This document shows positions 1-7,695 of a stretch of DNA of 64,000 nt, one piece after another. The notes beneath the pieces were generated by a model. That model ran no database searches, was not told the origin of the DNA, and was given only the letters and a program-made list of their open reading frames with translations. The stretch's first letter is position 1. Each line of letters opens with the position of its first letter. The position numbers and the translations under genes were made by a program. This DNA is from Brevibacillus_H sp041920465 (GTDB lineage: Bacteria; Bacillota; Bacilli; Brevibacillales; Brevibacillaceae): assembly GCA_041920465.1 (NCBI GenBank), contig JBHGXW010000049.1, positions 1 through 64,000 on the forward strand. Reading direction: 5' to 3'.

Positions 1-1
1 C

Positions 2-160
2 CATCTGAAAACGGAAACGTCGTACTTCTCTCAGTGTAAAACAGAGGAAGAGCTTCTTCAAGCCATTGATGAATACATATGGTTCTATAACCATGAACGT
101 TTCCAGAAAAGATTAAACCAGTGTGCCCCGGTTGAATACCGCGTCAAACTGGCTGCTTAG
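2..160 (+). CDS. IS3-family transposase, C-terminal end only (partial)
   Basis: The reading frame enters from the left edge of the window and ends at TAG 158-160, giving 53 codons. The product ends with the motif FYNHERFQKRL followed by the APVEYR motif. This is the typical tail of the IS3/IS150 OrfB DDE integrase (IHFYNxxRxQxxLxxxxPxEYR). The remainder of the gene is outside the window, so it cannot be said whether the element is intact. The IS right end follows directly at about 165-192. Confidence 0.85.
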   Translation, partial: HLKTETSYFSQCKTEEELLQAIDEYIWFYNHERFQKRLNQCAPVEYRVKLAA

Positions 161-192
161 GCTTTTTAGGTGTGTCTACTTGACAGGGGTAA
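161..192 (+). mobile_element. Right terminal end of the IS3-family element
   Basis: Just after the transposase stop lies a tgtctacttgacaggggt-type end (about 173-190), which is characteristic of IS150-like IS3 elements. The exact boundary and target duplication cannot be set because the left end is outside the window. Confidence 0.6.
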
Positions 193-334
193 GTGCACTT
201 CCCAAATTTGGTAGAGCGCCTTTCTTAACTTATTCTTTTTATGATCAAGACTTCATTGCTATAATATTCCTTGTACAATAGAATCGGCTCCTCAAGGGTG
301 GTCGGCTCATCCCCGATAGTAAGGGGGTGACGCC

Positions 335-418
335 ATGACAGTATACGAAGCACTTTCGTTGATGCTTACTTTCGGTCTGCTGATCGTAGCCATGCTGTCC
401 TTCCACAAAAGGAAATAG
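335..418 (+). CDS. Putative holin-like toxin (Hol_Tox family), type I toxin peptide
   Basis: This 27-residue peptide starts MTVYEALSLM, continues with one hydrophobic helix of about 15 residues and ends FHKRK. It matches the short Hol_Tox (PF16935) pattern (MxVYEALSLMxxFGxLIVxxxS...KK). A good ribosome site, AAGGGGGTGA, lies at 321-330. The peptide is expected to insert in the membrane. Homologous loci are usually held silent by a convergent antisense RNA overlapping the 3' end. A GACCGC/GCGGTC hairpin begins at the stop codon (418-448), and a second strong hairpin follows at 501-534. The antisense promoter was not identified. It is an AT-rich neighbour of IS remnants and could be a degraded prophage or mobile-element cargo. 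Confidence 0.75.
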   Translation: MTVYEALSLMLTFGLLIVAMLSFHKRK

Positions 419-500
419 ACCGCCCTTGAGCTAGGAACTCGCGCGGTCTATTCCGTTCTTCCAAAATGAGCCGCCCCCTTGGGGGAACGTCTATTGTATA

Positions 501-534
501 GGCCGTAGGTGGTAGCAACACCTGCGGTCTTTTT
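501..534 (+). terminator. Rho-independent terminator of the toxin locus
   Basis: An 11-bp stem (501-511 pairing with 519-529, including two G-U pairs) with a 7-base loop is followed by a run of five T at 530-534. It lies 83 bases after the holin-like toxin stop and is the likely end of its transcript. The upstream hairpin 418-448 may be part of the antitoxin interaction region. Confidence 0.75.
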
Positions 535-676
535 AATGTATGCAGTTTCTATACGTTTATTCTAACAAAACGCTGATGTGGTTGCAATTGCATACTTCAG
601 ATCAGTTTGAAGGAATACTTATTGTATAGCCCCCATCACCGTACTGCTGGGAATAACGTTGTTTCAATGGCATCGT

Positions 677-895
677 TTATCTTTTGACAAATGTAATAAC
701 CGGATGATTGCTTTCATTCATCGGAAAATCAATATTGTAAATATTGTAATGATTGTCAATCACGTATAGCTTGGTTCTATCAACTTTTCCCCAATCACCA
801 TCCTCATCCACTAATCCAATAATATTAATGTTCTGTCTGAAGAGTTTTATCTTCCACCACTCGCCACTTAAATGTGAAACAGTATTTATTTTTTC
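677..895 (-). pseudogene. Orphan C-terminal coding fragment, family unknown
   Basis: The minus strand is open for 72 codons between stops and has no usable start near its 5' end. The translation looks like real protein: a GEWWKIKLFRQNI segment, then GLVDEDGDWGKVDR, then FPMNESNHPVITFVKR before TAA 677-679. Tryptophan and acidic content are unlike random AT-rich DNA. It is probably the surviving 3' end of a gene whose 5' part was lost when the CHAT gene region was inserted or rearranged. The family is not recognised. Confidence 0.45.
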
Positions 896-936
896 TTATT
901 TATGTCACAAATCATTAATTGTTAACATTAGAGTAG

Positions 937-942
937 TATAAT
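937..942 (+). promoter_or_regulatory. Possible -10 element of the CHAT protease gene
   Basis: A perfect TATAAT lies 61 bases before the chosen GTG start. The hexamer 17 bases upstream (914-919, ATTAAT) is a weak -35 match, so the call rests on the -10 alone. Confidence 0.3.
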
Positions 943-1003
943 ACGCTATTTTGGGATTGAGATTTAATAGAGGATTCCAGATTTTTTGGGGAGATGGTTT
1001 TTT

Positions 1004-3211
1004 GTGAAGAATAAATTCATTATAAATATTAGACGGATAATACACCAATGTAGTAAGTTCAGCCCAATAATCGCCAAAATTGGATTGCAACAATGTGATG
1101 AAATTATTAGTGAGTTTAGCTTCGAAAAGCTAGTACGTCTGCAAAATATTGTTGATATTTTTTTGTCCAAGGTTCCTATCACTAATATATCGATCCATAA
1201 GGCATTGTTAACTCAGATGTCTTTGGCTTTATTTAGTCTTGATGAGGAATACAATTTTAGTGAAATACAGCGAGTAGAATCATTTGTATTGGTTTGTAAC
1301 AATTTCGCTTATTTAGCTGGTATCACAAGTACAGTAGGACTGGCTGGAGAAGCATTTGATTACATTATTCTTTCCATCGATCCACTCTTCGATAAAAATT
1401 CCAACAAACCACTTAGTTATTATTACGGCATGTGGGAAAAGGCTATCGATGAGTATAAAATATTCAACGCGAGAGAAACACTTATGAATCAAGGCGCGAT
1501 ATTTTTTTATTTAAGCAGAATACTTGCTCATAATTACAGCGATGCACATACATATTACAATGAAACAAATAAATGGGTAAAGATTGGGTCTGAATCAACA
1601 ACTGAAGATATAAAATATCTATGCTACTATTCGGGAATACTCGCGGCGAATTATAAACATGAAGAAGCCATTGATGTGTTAAAAAAACTTAAGTCTCAAT
1701 ATGAAATTGAAAAAGACCAAGACCCCTATTCAGCTCTTTTCATTGCTGAAACTCTCACAACAAAATTTGGATTGATTATGGAGGAAAATATTGTTGAATG
1801 GTCAGAAAAGGCTCTGTCCTTAAACATTGATATACATTATCAGTCAAAAACGAATTTAAACTTAAATATATATTTGGCTGATGACCATTTTGATAAGGAA
1901 AAAGTTAGAGAAACTATAATCGGGTATTTAGATAGTTTAAATGATGAGATCTCTAGCAAGGTGATTAATAATCTTCAGCGCCAGCGCCTAAGCGAAATAA
2001 TTAATAGAACTGTTAGTGTTGCAATAAGACAATGTGAATATCAATTTGCTATTGAAATGGCATACATCTGGAGAACTTATTCCAGTAAAAACACAAATAT
2101 AGAACTAAATGACGATGCTATTTTACTTATCGCTCCTACTTTGCGGGAAAATAAAATAATCTATTTATTTTATAATCAAGGTGAAACTAAAATCATTGAG
2201 CAAGAAACTAAGGTTACTTTAGAGTATCTCATTCAAGTAAAAAACAATTTTGAAGGAACTTGGACTGTAATTGCAAACCAAGATAAACCTATCGAACCAA
2301 AATTTTATAATCAAAAAGAAAATATATATATATCTGATAATTATAGGATTGTGTTAGAAAATTACTTCTTACCCGACAAAGTTCTTGATGTAATTAACAA
2401 TTCCAATATTCCTAATGGTAATAGAATAAGAGTATTGGATTTGACTTGGATGAATACTCCAATCCCGCAAATTATGGGACTTAATATGAATCATTTTCCA
2501 TCTGTATTAGTTACCGATAAACAAAACAGGCCACGACAAATAAAAAATGTCTTAATTTGGTGCGACCCGGATGATACATTACCTAACTCTGACTTGGAAC
2601 GTGATGCAATTGAATATTTATTAAAGAAAAATAATATAAGGTTTGAGACTTATTCAGGTGATGAATGTAGTCTTGACTTATTTAAAGAAAAGTATAGTTC
2701 TAATGAATTTGATCTAATTTGGCTAATTTGCCATGGTGGTTTTGAATATGATAATCCTTTAATTTCTTACTTAAAGGTAACCCCAAAAGAAAAAATATAT
2801 GTTGAGGAATTAAATCAACTAACTCCTGAGAGTGAAACCAGAAGGTTACTAGTCTTAAATGCCTGTCAAAGTGGAACCTCAGCAGTCCGCTATGACGGAA
2901 TGGGATTCATGGGTCTTGGTCCAGTTCTAACTAGTCAATCACAATCAGTAATTGGTCATCTATGGAGAATTAGTGATTTTGTTGGTTCAATTTTGGGAGT
3001 ATTATTAACAAATTATCTCTTAGAAGAAGGCAGTAGCTGGGGGCAAGCCGTAAATAACACAAGAAGTGACTTAGAAAAGGGGAATATCCATATTTCGGAT
3101 ATCTTACGTTTGATATTAGACCCAAATGACGAATTTCACAAAGTATTGATGAGATGTACTGAAAATATTAGTAAGTTGTACTATTGGGCTTCCCTTACTT
3201 TATTTGAATAA
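1004..3211 (+). CDS. CHAT-domain (caspase-like) protease with helical-repeat N-terminal half
   Basis: The product is 735 residues from GTG 1004, chosen because GGGGAG at 988-993 sits upstream at a workable distance; an in-frame TTG at 986 is the alternative. Residues 1 to about 420 are helical and TPR-like, with no transmembrane segment. The C-terminal third is a CHAT peptidase (clan CD): a strand entering RQIKNVLIWCDPDD, the catalytic histidine in LIWLICHGG (His577) and the catalytic cysteine in LVLNACQSGTS (Cys621), then SVIGHLWRISD and the usual final helices. In known systems such CHAT proteins are proteases released by a sensor domain or partner (separase-like, Craspase TPR-CHAT, gasdermin-activating proteases). 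No gasdermin, CRISPR or kinase partner is adjacent here. The gene is much more AT-rich than the core genes and lies between IS remnants, which suggests transfer. Fold and catalytic pair are well supported; substrate and trigger are unknown. Confidence 0.85.
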   Translation: MKNKFIINIRRIIHQCSKFSPIIAKIGLQQCDEIISEFSFEKLVRLQNIVDIFLSKVPITNISIHKALLTQMSLALFSLDEEYNFSEIQRVESFVLVCNNFAYLAGITSTVGLAGEAFDYIILSIDPLFDKNSNKPLSYYYGMWEKAIDEYKIFNARETLMNQGAIFFYLSRILAHNYSDAHTYYNETNKWVKIGSESTTEDIKYLCYYSGILAANYKHEEAIDVLKKLKSQYEIEKDQDPYSALFIAETLTTKFGLIMEENIVEWSEKALSLNIDIHYQSKTNLNLNIYLADDHFDKEKVRETIIGYLDSLNDEISSKVINNLQRQRLSEIINRTVSVAIRQCEYQFAIEMAYIWRTYSSKNTNIELNDDAILLIAPTLRENKIIYLFYNQGETKIIEQETKVTLEYLIQVKNNFEGTWTVIANQDKPIEPKFYNQKENIYISDNYRIVLENYFLPDKVLDVINNSNIPNGNRIRVLDLTWMNTPIPQIMGLNMNHFPSVLVTDKQNRPRQIKNVLIWCDPDDTLPNSDLERDAIEYLLKKNNIRFETYSGDECSLDLFKEKYSSNEFDLIWLICHGGFEYDNPLISYLKVTPKEKIYVEELNQLTPESETRRLLVLNACQSGTSAVRYDGMGFMGLGPVLTSQSQSVIGHLWRISDFVGSILGVLLTNYLLEEGSSWGQAVNNTRSDLEKGNIHISDILRLILDPNDEFHKVLMRCTENISKLYYWASLTLFE

Positions 3212-3222
3212 ATTCAACTAAA

Positions 3223-3259
3223 GGGAGTACCCATATTGAGTACTCCCACAATTATTTTT
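3223..3259 (+). terminator. Terminator of the CHAT gene
   Basis: A perfect 8-bp stem GGGAGTAC/GTACTCCC (3223-3230 with 3240-3247) lies 11 bases after the stop. It is followed by a T-rich stretch ending in TTTTT at about 3254-3258. The CHAT gene therefore appears to be transcribed alone. Confidence 0.8.
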
Positions 3260-3397
3260 AGCCTGATTTTTTCTGATTACCCCGAATATAGTTGAGTTTC
3301 CATCTCACTATCAGTTAAGTGCATATTAGATGAAAATATAACAAAAAATCTTGTTGACACAAATATAGACTTGAAATTTTATATCGTTAATTAGCGA

Positions 3398-3427
3398 GAG
3401 TCTATAAAATATTTTGTGCACTCTCAA
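3398..3427. mobile_element. Isolated IS256-family terminal sequence
   Basis: The 21 bases at 3398-3418 are identical to 14824-14844, the left end of the decayed IS256 relic further right. Nothing of the transposase remains here. It directly abuts an IS3 OrfA remnant, so it records one insertion into or next to another. Confidence 0.6.
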
Positions 3428-3572
3428 AGTGTCTGACCCATCTCATTACAATTTTATGATCCGATATACCAAGCTCTCTTGCGATAGTGGTGCTTCCTAA
3501 TCACTCTTCAAGATAAAGCCGAACAGATTTTTCTTTGATTTCTTTGAAATAGGTCGTACGTATTTTCCCCAT
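3402..3572 (-). pseudogene. IS3-family OrfA remnant (transposase helix-turn-helix)
   Basis: Starting at ATG 3572 (preceded by a GGAGGGGATT ribosome site), the minus strand encodes MGKIRTTYFKEIKEKSVR..., followed by an in-frame TGA after LYLEE. It then continues in the same frame as TTIARELGISDHKIVMRWV. This is the OrfA helix-turn-helix of IS3/IS150-type elements. The frame then runs into the IS256 end and stops. One nonsense codon and loss of the 3' half make it non-functional. Confidence 0.7.
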
Positions 3573-3801
3573 TGAAAAATCCCCTCCAAGTAAACAATAA
3601 GGGACTTGCTTTTTACTGTCTACTTAAAGGGGATAATATCACGATGGGAGAAGGGCTGTCTTTCTGTAGGCAAGTCAATGGCTTCATCGCTGGTGCGTTG
3701 CTACGCTGTCGCTTCCAGCTGAAGCTACGGACCCGGAATTATGCCTGTTTCGTCGTGTCTGTCAATTATTTTGCGTGCCTAAAGCCGACGGGGCCCTTGC
3801 T

Positions 3802-4623
3802 CTACTTCTCAACTGAGCTTGTGAGTGGGATCTCGTCTCTTCTCGTCTTGGTCAGGTAGATGATCAAGCTTAAGATCGTTACAAGGAAGATCGCGCTGGT
3901 TCCCACCGTACCCAAACCAAGGCCACCCTCATCGCTAGGCTGTGACAGGTAGTCGCCAAAAGAGGCGCCGAGAGGACGGGTCAAAATGTAAGCGATCCAG
4001 AAGGCCAGCACTGAATTCAGCTTAAAGAGATAGTGGGCGATGGTCACCACTCCGATCAGTGCGGCGAACATGAGCCCTGCCTTCCAGTAACCCAAGTCGA
4101 GACCTTCTGCTGTGAGGTCACCAGCTGCAGTACCCAAGGCGAAGGTGAACAGGATGGCCAACCAGTAAAACGTTTCCCGTTTGGTCGTGTAGATGGAGTG
4201 AATGGACAGTGTCTTCTCACTCGCGTACCAAGCCGCAAAGGTCGCCAGCAGCGCGAGGGTGAAGATGATGGTGGTCGTCTCCAGACTGACCCCAAAGTTG
4301 TCCACAAGGTTATCGCTTACCAGCGTGCCGACAATGCTAATCATCACCACCGCGAGCCAGTAGATCCCTGGCACGTACTTCCTCGACCTGAACTGGAAGA
4401 ACAGCGTGATGAGCAAGAGGCCGCTCATGACAATAGACGTGTTGGTCAAGCCCCAGTTCAGGTTTATGTTCAGGAAGTCTGCGGCCGTCTCGCCCACCGT
4501 GGTTGCCATGATCTTGATGATCCAAAAGAAGATCGTGACTTTCGGAACCTTGTTCAACATCTGCCGGCCTCGTGGTTGGGCAGCCGCGATTTTTTCAGAT
4601 ATGGATGGTTTTGAATATTTCAT
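3802..4623 (-). CDS. COG4705-type multi-pass membrane protein
   Basis: The product is 273 residues with about eight hydrophobic segments. Two similar units are visible, one with the TTVGETAADFL motif near residue 45 and one with LGTAAGDLTAEG near residue 165; this internal duplication of a T..G(E/D)...D motif is typical of the uncharacterised COG4705 membrane family. The start is ATG 4623, well placed after a GAGGAGGAATC ribosome site. The function of the family is not established. The gene is richer in GC than the neighbouring remnants and seems intact. It stands alone, with no obvious operon partner. Confidence 0.75.
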   Translation of the reverse strand: MKYSKPSISEKIAAAQPRGRQMLNKVPKVTIFFWIIKIMATTVGETAADFLNINLNWGLTNTSIVMSGLLLITLFFQFRSRKYVPGIYWLAVVMISIVGTLVSDNLVDNFGVSLETTTIIFTLALLATFAAWYASEKTLSIHSIYTTKRETFYWLAILFTFALGTAAGDLTAEGLDLGYWKAGLMFAALIGVVTIAHYLFKLNSVLAFWIAYILTRPLGASFGDYLSQPSDEGGLGLGTVGTSAIFLVTILSLIIYLTKTRRDEIPLTSSVEK

Positions 4624-5335
4624 TAATGATTCCTCCTCATCCTCTCTTATCCGTTTTAGAATAACATCTGAAAATTAAATTTAAATGAAAATCGAACGTA
4701 AAAATATTGAAATCCTATTAGCTACTAAAAGGTACATTGAAATTGTGAAACTTCAAATGGATGCTCCCGTGAAGAGGCGGAGAGACGACCTAGGTGGCAC
4801 ACCCTCGACCTCCTTCGAGTCGGAGAGAGTCGTCAACGCGTGGTCTTCATGGCGCTCATGACACCGCCGCCCAGCGCTGTACAGCGTAACACGGCGTAGC
4901 AAACCACCACACGGAGCAACGCTGTACAAAAAAAAGGCCTCCCACCCGTCTGGGAAGGAGGACGTAATATGCCCAACGCTATAGCCTACGCTACATGCGT
5001 ATGCCGGCCGGCGCAGAAATATGCCCGTTAATGTTCAACTTTCCATTCTAACCGCACCAAGTCTAATGGCACATACATCTCGCTATCGTTGATTTTCCAG
5101 TGCAGAAGTGTTGAAACAAACGGAAATAGTTGGAAACAAAAAAAATCATTGGAGGAGTTGTTTCCCAGATTATGCATGTAGTCTTAACCGCTTTTGTCGC
5201 AGTTTTTTGCGTCCCATTAAAAATCAACCCTTAACATAGAGTTATCGCCGAATGGTTGTAACTCTGTGTAAAGAGGTTTGTAGAAATTCCATCTGACAGA
5301 CTTTTGATTTCATAGGAACGTGATCAAAAGGTATT
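4624..5335. other. Gene-poor stretch with one leftward terminator
   Basis: No convincing coding region is seen in these 712 bases. Segment 4765-5025 is GC-rich and contains several short palindromes, such as gcgctgtacagcg near 4872 and a gacgac...gtcgtc pair spanning about 4783-4834, plus the leftward terminator at 4927-4963. No similarity to a known structured RNA was recognised. Confidence 0.4.
4927..4963 (-). terminator. Leftward terminator in a gene-poor stretch
   Basis: Read on the minus strand, a C-rich arm near CCTTCCCA (about 4963-4951) pairs with TGGGAGG (about 4945-4939), and a run of eight T follows at 4935-4928. It is positioned to end transcripts coming from the maturase remnant or a lost gene upstream. 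Confidence 0.55.
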
Positions 5336-5812
5336 TTATTTATTAAATTCTGCTTCCAATGTATCGACGTCATCTAATAATTTTTTTGACAACTGTTTGG
5401 TTAGTGCTACATTCCGTTTTTTTACTGCAACAGACATTTTCATTAGGGTATCTGAAAAGGTTTTAGCATGAGCAACATTTATTTTTTCGACTTTACCTTT
5501 AATCGTGTTCCAAACTTCTTCTGCCGCTTTAGCGGCTTTACTAGCTTGTTGCCAATCTCCATGTTCAGCAGTCAGAAGAACTTGTCTTCCGTAGTAATCT
5601 AATTTACCAACTGCAGTGGGAACTTTTGGATGATATAACTCCATAAATCCAACAGCATCGTTGCGCCATCGTTTGAACCGATGACTCCATATTCGGTTAA
5701 TAATCCATCGTTGTAGTCGGTTGAATAGCTTCCTGACATGAGCTTTACGGTAGTAGTTGCCCCATCCTCTGATGACTGGATTTATCCAATCGACAAGTTG
5801 GTATGTGCTCAA
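5336..5812 (-). pseudogene. Chimeric ORF: group II intron maturase tail fused to an unrelated helical C-terminus
   Basis: The N-terminal part (roughly residues 6-50) has the maturase-specific signature DWINPVIRGWGNYYRKAHV, followed by LFNRLQRWI and WSHRFKRWRN. This is the GIIM/X domain that follows the reverse transcriptase in group II intron proteins. Normally the protein continues with a GWKRLPE... tail. Here, after RWRN, the sequence switches to DAVGFMELYHPKVPTAV and then a charged helical stretch ending DVDTLEAEFNK. The reverse transcriptase domain is missing upstream, apart from a few matching codons (RRIPL) ahead of the apparent start. The second half looks like the C-terminus of a different host protein. 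A deletion joining intron and host gene is the simplest reading. Confidence 0.65.
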
Positions 5813-5975
5813 CGGAATGCGCCTTTGGGTTGGTAAAGGAATTCAAACATTTTCGATGACCATTCCCGCGAACACTCTACTGTACCCAATGGTGTTAATT
5901 ATACTTGTTGCTATCATCTCGAGCCAACACTTATGGAATGAATCGGACAGATTGCACCACTCTTCTAAAGTTAAG

Positions 5976-6850
5976 TTACTTCCATATGTCTTGAATTGGG
6001 TAAACTTTCGCACTTTCCCCTACATGTCCTAAATGATATAAATCTTCTATCGTACGTAAAACGTTATAATGGTTTATTTTCTCGTTATAGACTCCAGGTC
6101 GGACCATAGGGCCGATAAAAAGCGTTGGGATGTGATTTGTTGGAGAAAAGTCATCTTCATCCCAGGTAATAATCAACAAGCTGTTATGTTGCTTAGCCCA
6201 ATTTACATAGGCATTAACATGCTGTTTTAACCATAGATCTGCTTGTTCTATCGTTCCATCGTGCATGTCATCTTGGTGATTGGGAATGATGAACGATACT
6301 GTTGGAAGCTTAGAAAAGTCACTTGGAAAGCTTTGTAACGGCATATTTAGTCTCGCAGGCACATTGGTAAAGTTAACCCAAGGATTATGCTTGCGCGCAT
6401 AACCTTTATAGGAACAACCGGTATAGCCAACTTTAGGCAAATCTTCCGAATAACCGCCGAACGAAAGGTGAGCTTTGAGTAGTTCTGACGCTAAATTAGG
6501 TGTAGAAAAGACGTGATTACACGAGTCATTCATCACTTTTTGCGTAGAGCCAGAGAATAGTGCTAAATAATTCGGTTGATCGGGTGTTGAATTCCAAATG
6601 AGTTGCTAAATAAAGCTCCCTGTTTTACTAAGCTGTTTAGGTAAGGAGCCGCTTTTTTTCCAATGATTTGACTAAACGAATGATTTTCTTCAATGACAAT
6701 GACAACATGGTCGACTTTTACACTCTTGGGGTGGGGTTTAATCTGATTCTGTACCGGTTTTGTAACAGCAAAGGAATGCTGGTTTAAGAATTCACAAAAT
6801 AGAACCGAAAAGCACACCAGACATAATAGAACGAAACGTATCATTTTCAA
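5976..6850 (-). pseudogene. Secreted phosphoesterase (acid phosphatase/phospholipase C-like), frameshifted
   Basis: From TTG 6850 (ribosome site GGAGGGAG five bases upstream) or ATG 6844, the product begins with a signal peptide, FVLLCLVCFSVLF. It continues with VDHVVIVIEENHSFSQIIG, the first metal-binding motif of the alkaline-phosphatase-like phosphoesterase family. The frame breaks at about 6580-6600. Downstream, in another frame, come TPDQPNYLALFSGS, VSFIIPNHQDDMHDGT and LLIITWDEDDFSPTNHIP, the expected remaining metal and active-site motifs, ending at TAA 5976. One indel would restore the whole protein, so this is either a recent pseudogene or a sequence error. Confidence 0.75.
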
Positions 6851-6897
6851 AGGAACTCCCTCCAATATGTGCTGAGCCATTTCGATAATACGATTTT

Positions 6898-6928
6898 AAA
6901 GACCCTTAAGCAAGATCGCTTAAGGGCC
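6898..6928 (-). terminator. Leftward terminator-like hairpin
   Basis: A perfect 9-bp stem CCCTTAAGC/GCTTAAGGG with a six-base loop is followed, on the minus strand, by TCTTTAAAATC. It lies between the secF remnant and the phosphoesterase and probably ends the secF transcript. Confidence 0.6.
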
Positions 6929-6946
6929 ACACATAGATTACATTTA

Positions 6947-7568
6947 CTATGGTAGAACAGATTGGCTCTGATCATCCTGTCTAGAAACCATGGTCCTGCT
7001 AATTAATTGTTTATGAAGCAAAATCCACACCTGACCAGCAATAAAGATGGATGAATACATCCCTAAAAACAAACCGATCAAGATTGCTAGTGAAAACAGT
7101 TGGAGTGGCTCTGTACCGAATTGAAACAGACAATATGCTGAAATTATTACAGTTAATACAGTGTTGATTGATCTAGTCATTGTCTGTCAGATACTTTGAT
7201 TTATGATGTTCGACAACTCTTTAAAGGTTCTGGCTTTAGAGGTTTTCATATTTTCACGAATTTTATCAAAAATGACCATCGTATCATTAATAGAATAACC
7301 CATAATGGTCAAGATTGCAGCAATGAACGTCTCATCTATTTCTAATTTAAAGATTGAGAAGAGGCTGATTACGATAAAGATATCGTGAAATAAGGCTGCA
7401 ACTTCCGCAACTGCAAACCGCCATTCAAACCGTACAACGATAAACGACAATTGCTAGACTGGAGAAAAGCACAGCGAAAATCGCCTTTTTCACTAAATCG
7501 TCGGCTACACCAGGGTCTACCGTATTTTCTTCAAATTGAACATTTTGGTAATCATTTAAAATTTTCAT
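6947..7568 (-). pseudogene. secF: secF-like protein-export subunit, decayed
   Basis: Three blocks of SecF sequence lie in order on the minus strand. They are VDPGVADDLVKKAIFAVLF (start ATG 7568), then VRFEWRFAVAEVAALFHD with ILTIMGYSINDTMVIFDKI, then QTMTRSINTVLTVIISAY. These correspond to the DPxxA..L...A, RFEWRFA, GYSINDT.V.FDR.RE and S(I/L)NT motifs of SecF. The first junction, near 7445, is a frameshift. The second is an in-frame TGA, where the family has arginine (IRQTMTRS becomes I-stop-QTMTRS). The periplasmic-type P1 region is missing. It was probably a second, horizontally acquired or duplicated copy; a working SecDF must be elsewhere if needed. Confidence 0.8.
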
Positions 7569-7609
7569 AATATTACTCTCTTTGATAATCTCGTGTAAAA
7601 TCCAAATGA

Positions 7610-7636
7610 GGGACCTCCTATTTCTCAAGAGGTCCC
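7610..7636 (-). terminator. Terminator after the PAP2 gene
   Basis: A perfect 8-bp stem GGGACCTC/GAGGTCCC with an 11-base loop is followed on the minus strand by TCATTTGGATTTT. It lies 60 bases beyond the PAP2 phosphatase stop. Confidence 0.6.
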
Positions 7637-7695
7637 TTATATGATTTCTTCCTACTATTGTATTACAAAGAATAGGAAATTAGTGCTTCTCTTTT

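Larger units (their letters stand above)
535..1003. other. Mostly non-coding AT-rich spacer with a gene remnant
   Basis: No intact gene is seen between the toxin terminator and the CHAT gene. The stretch contains the truncated coding remnant at 677-895 on the minus strand, described separately. It also has a TATAAT-like element at 937-942 that may be the -10 of the CHAT gene; no good -35 is seen. Confidence 0.5.

Noticed and set aside
3572..3859. Rightward open frame of 95 codons
   Set aside because: It starts inside the OrfA remnant, has no ribosome site and runs into the end of the COG4705 gene on the other strand; no protein-like pattern.
4033..4614. Rightward open frame of 193 codons opposite the COG4705 membrane gene
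   Set aside because: It is the antisense of a GC-rich hydrophobic gene, and its charged, Gln/His-rich translation shows no domain.
4765..5025. Structured RNA or recombination site in the GC-rich spacer
   Set aside because: Several short palindromes exist but form no known motif; only the terminator at 4927-4963 is supported.
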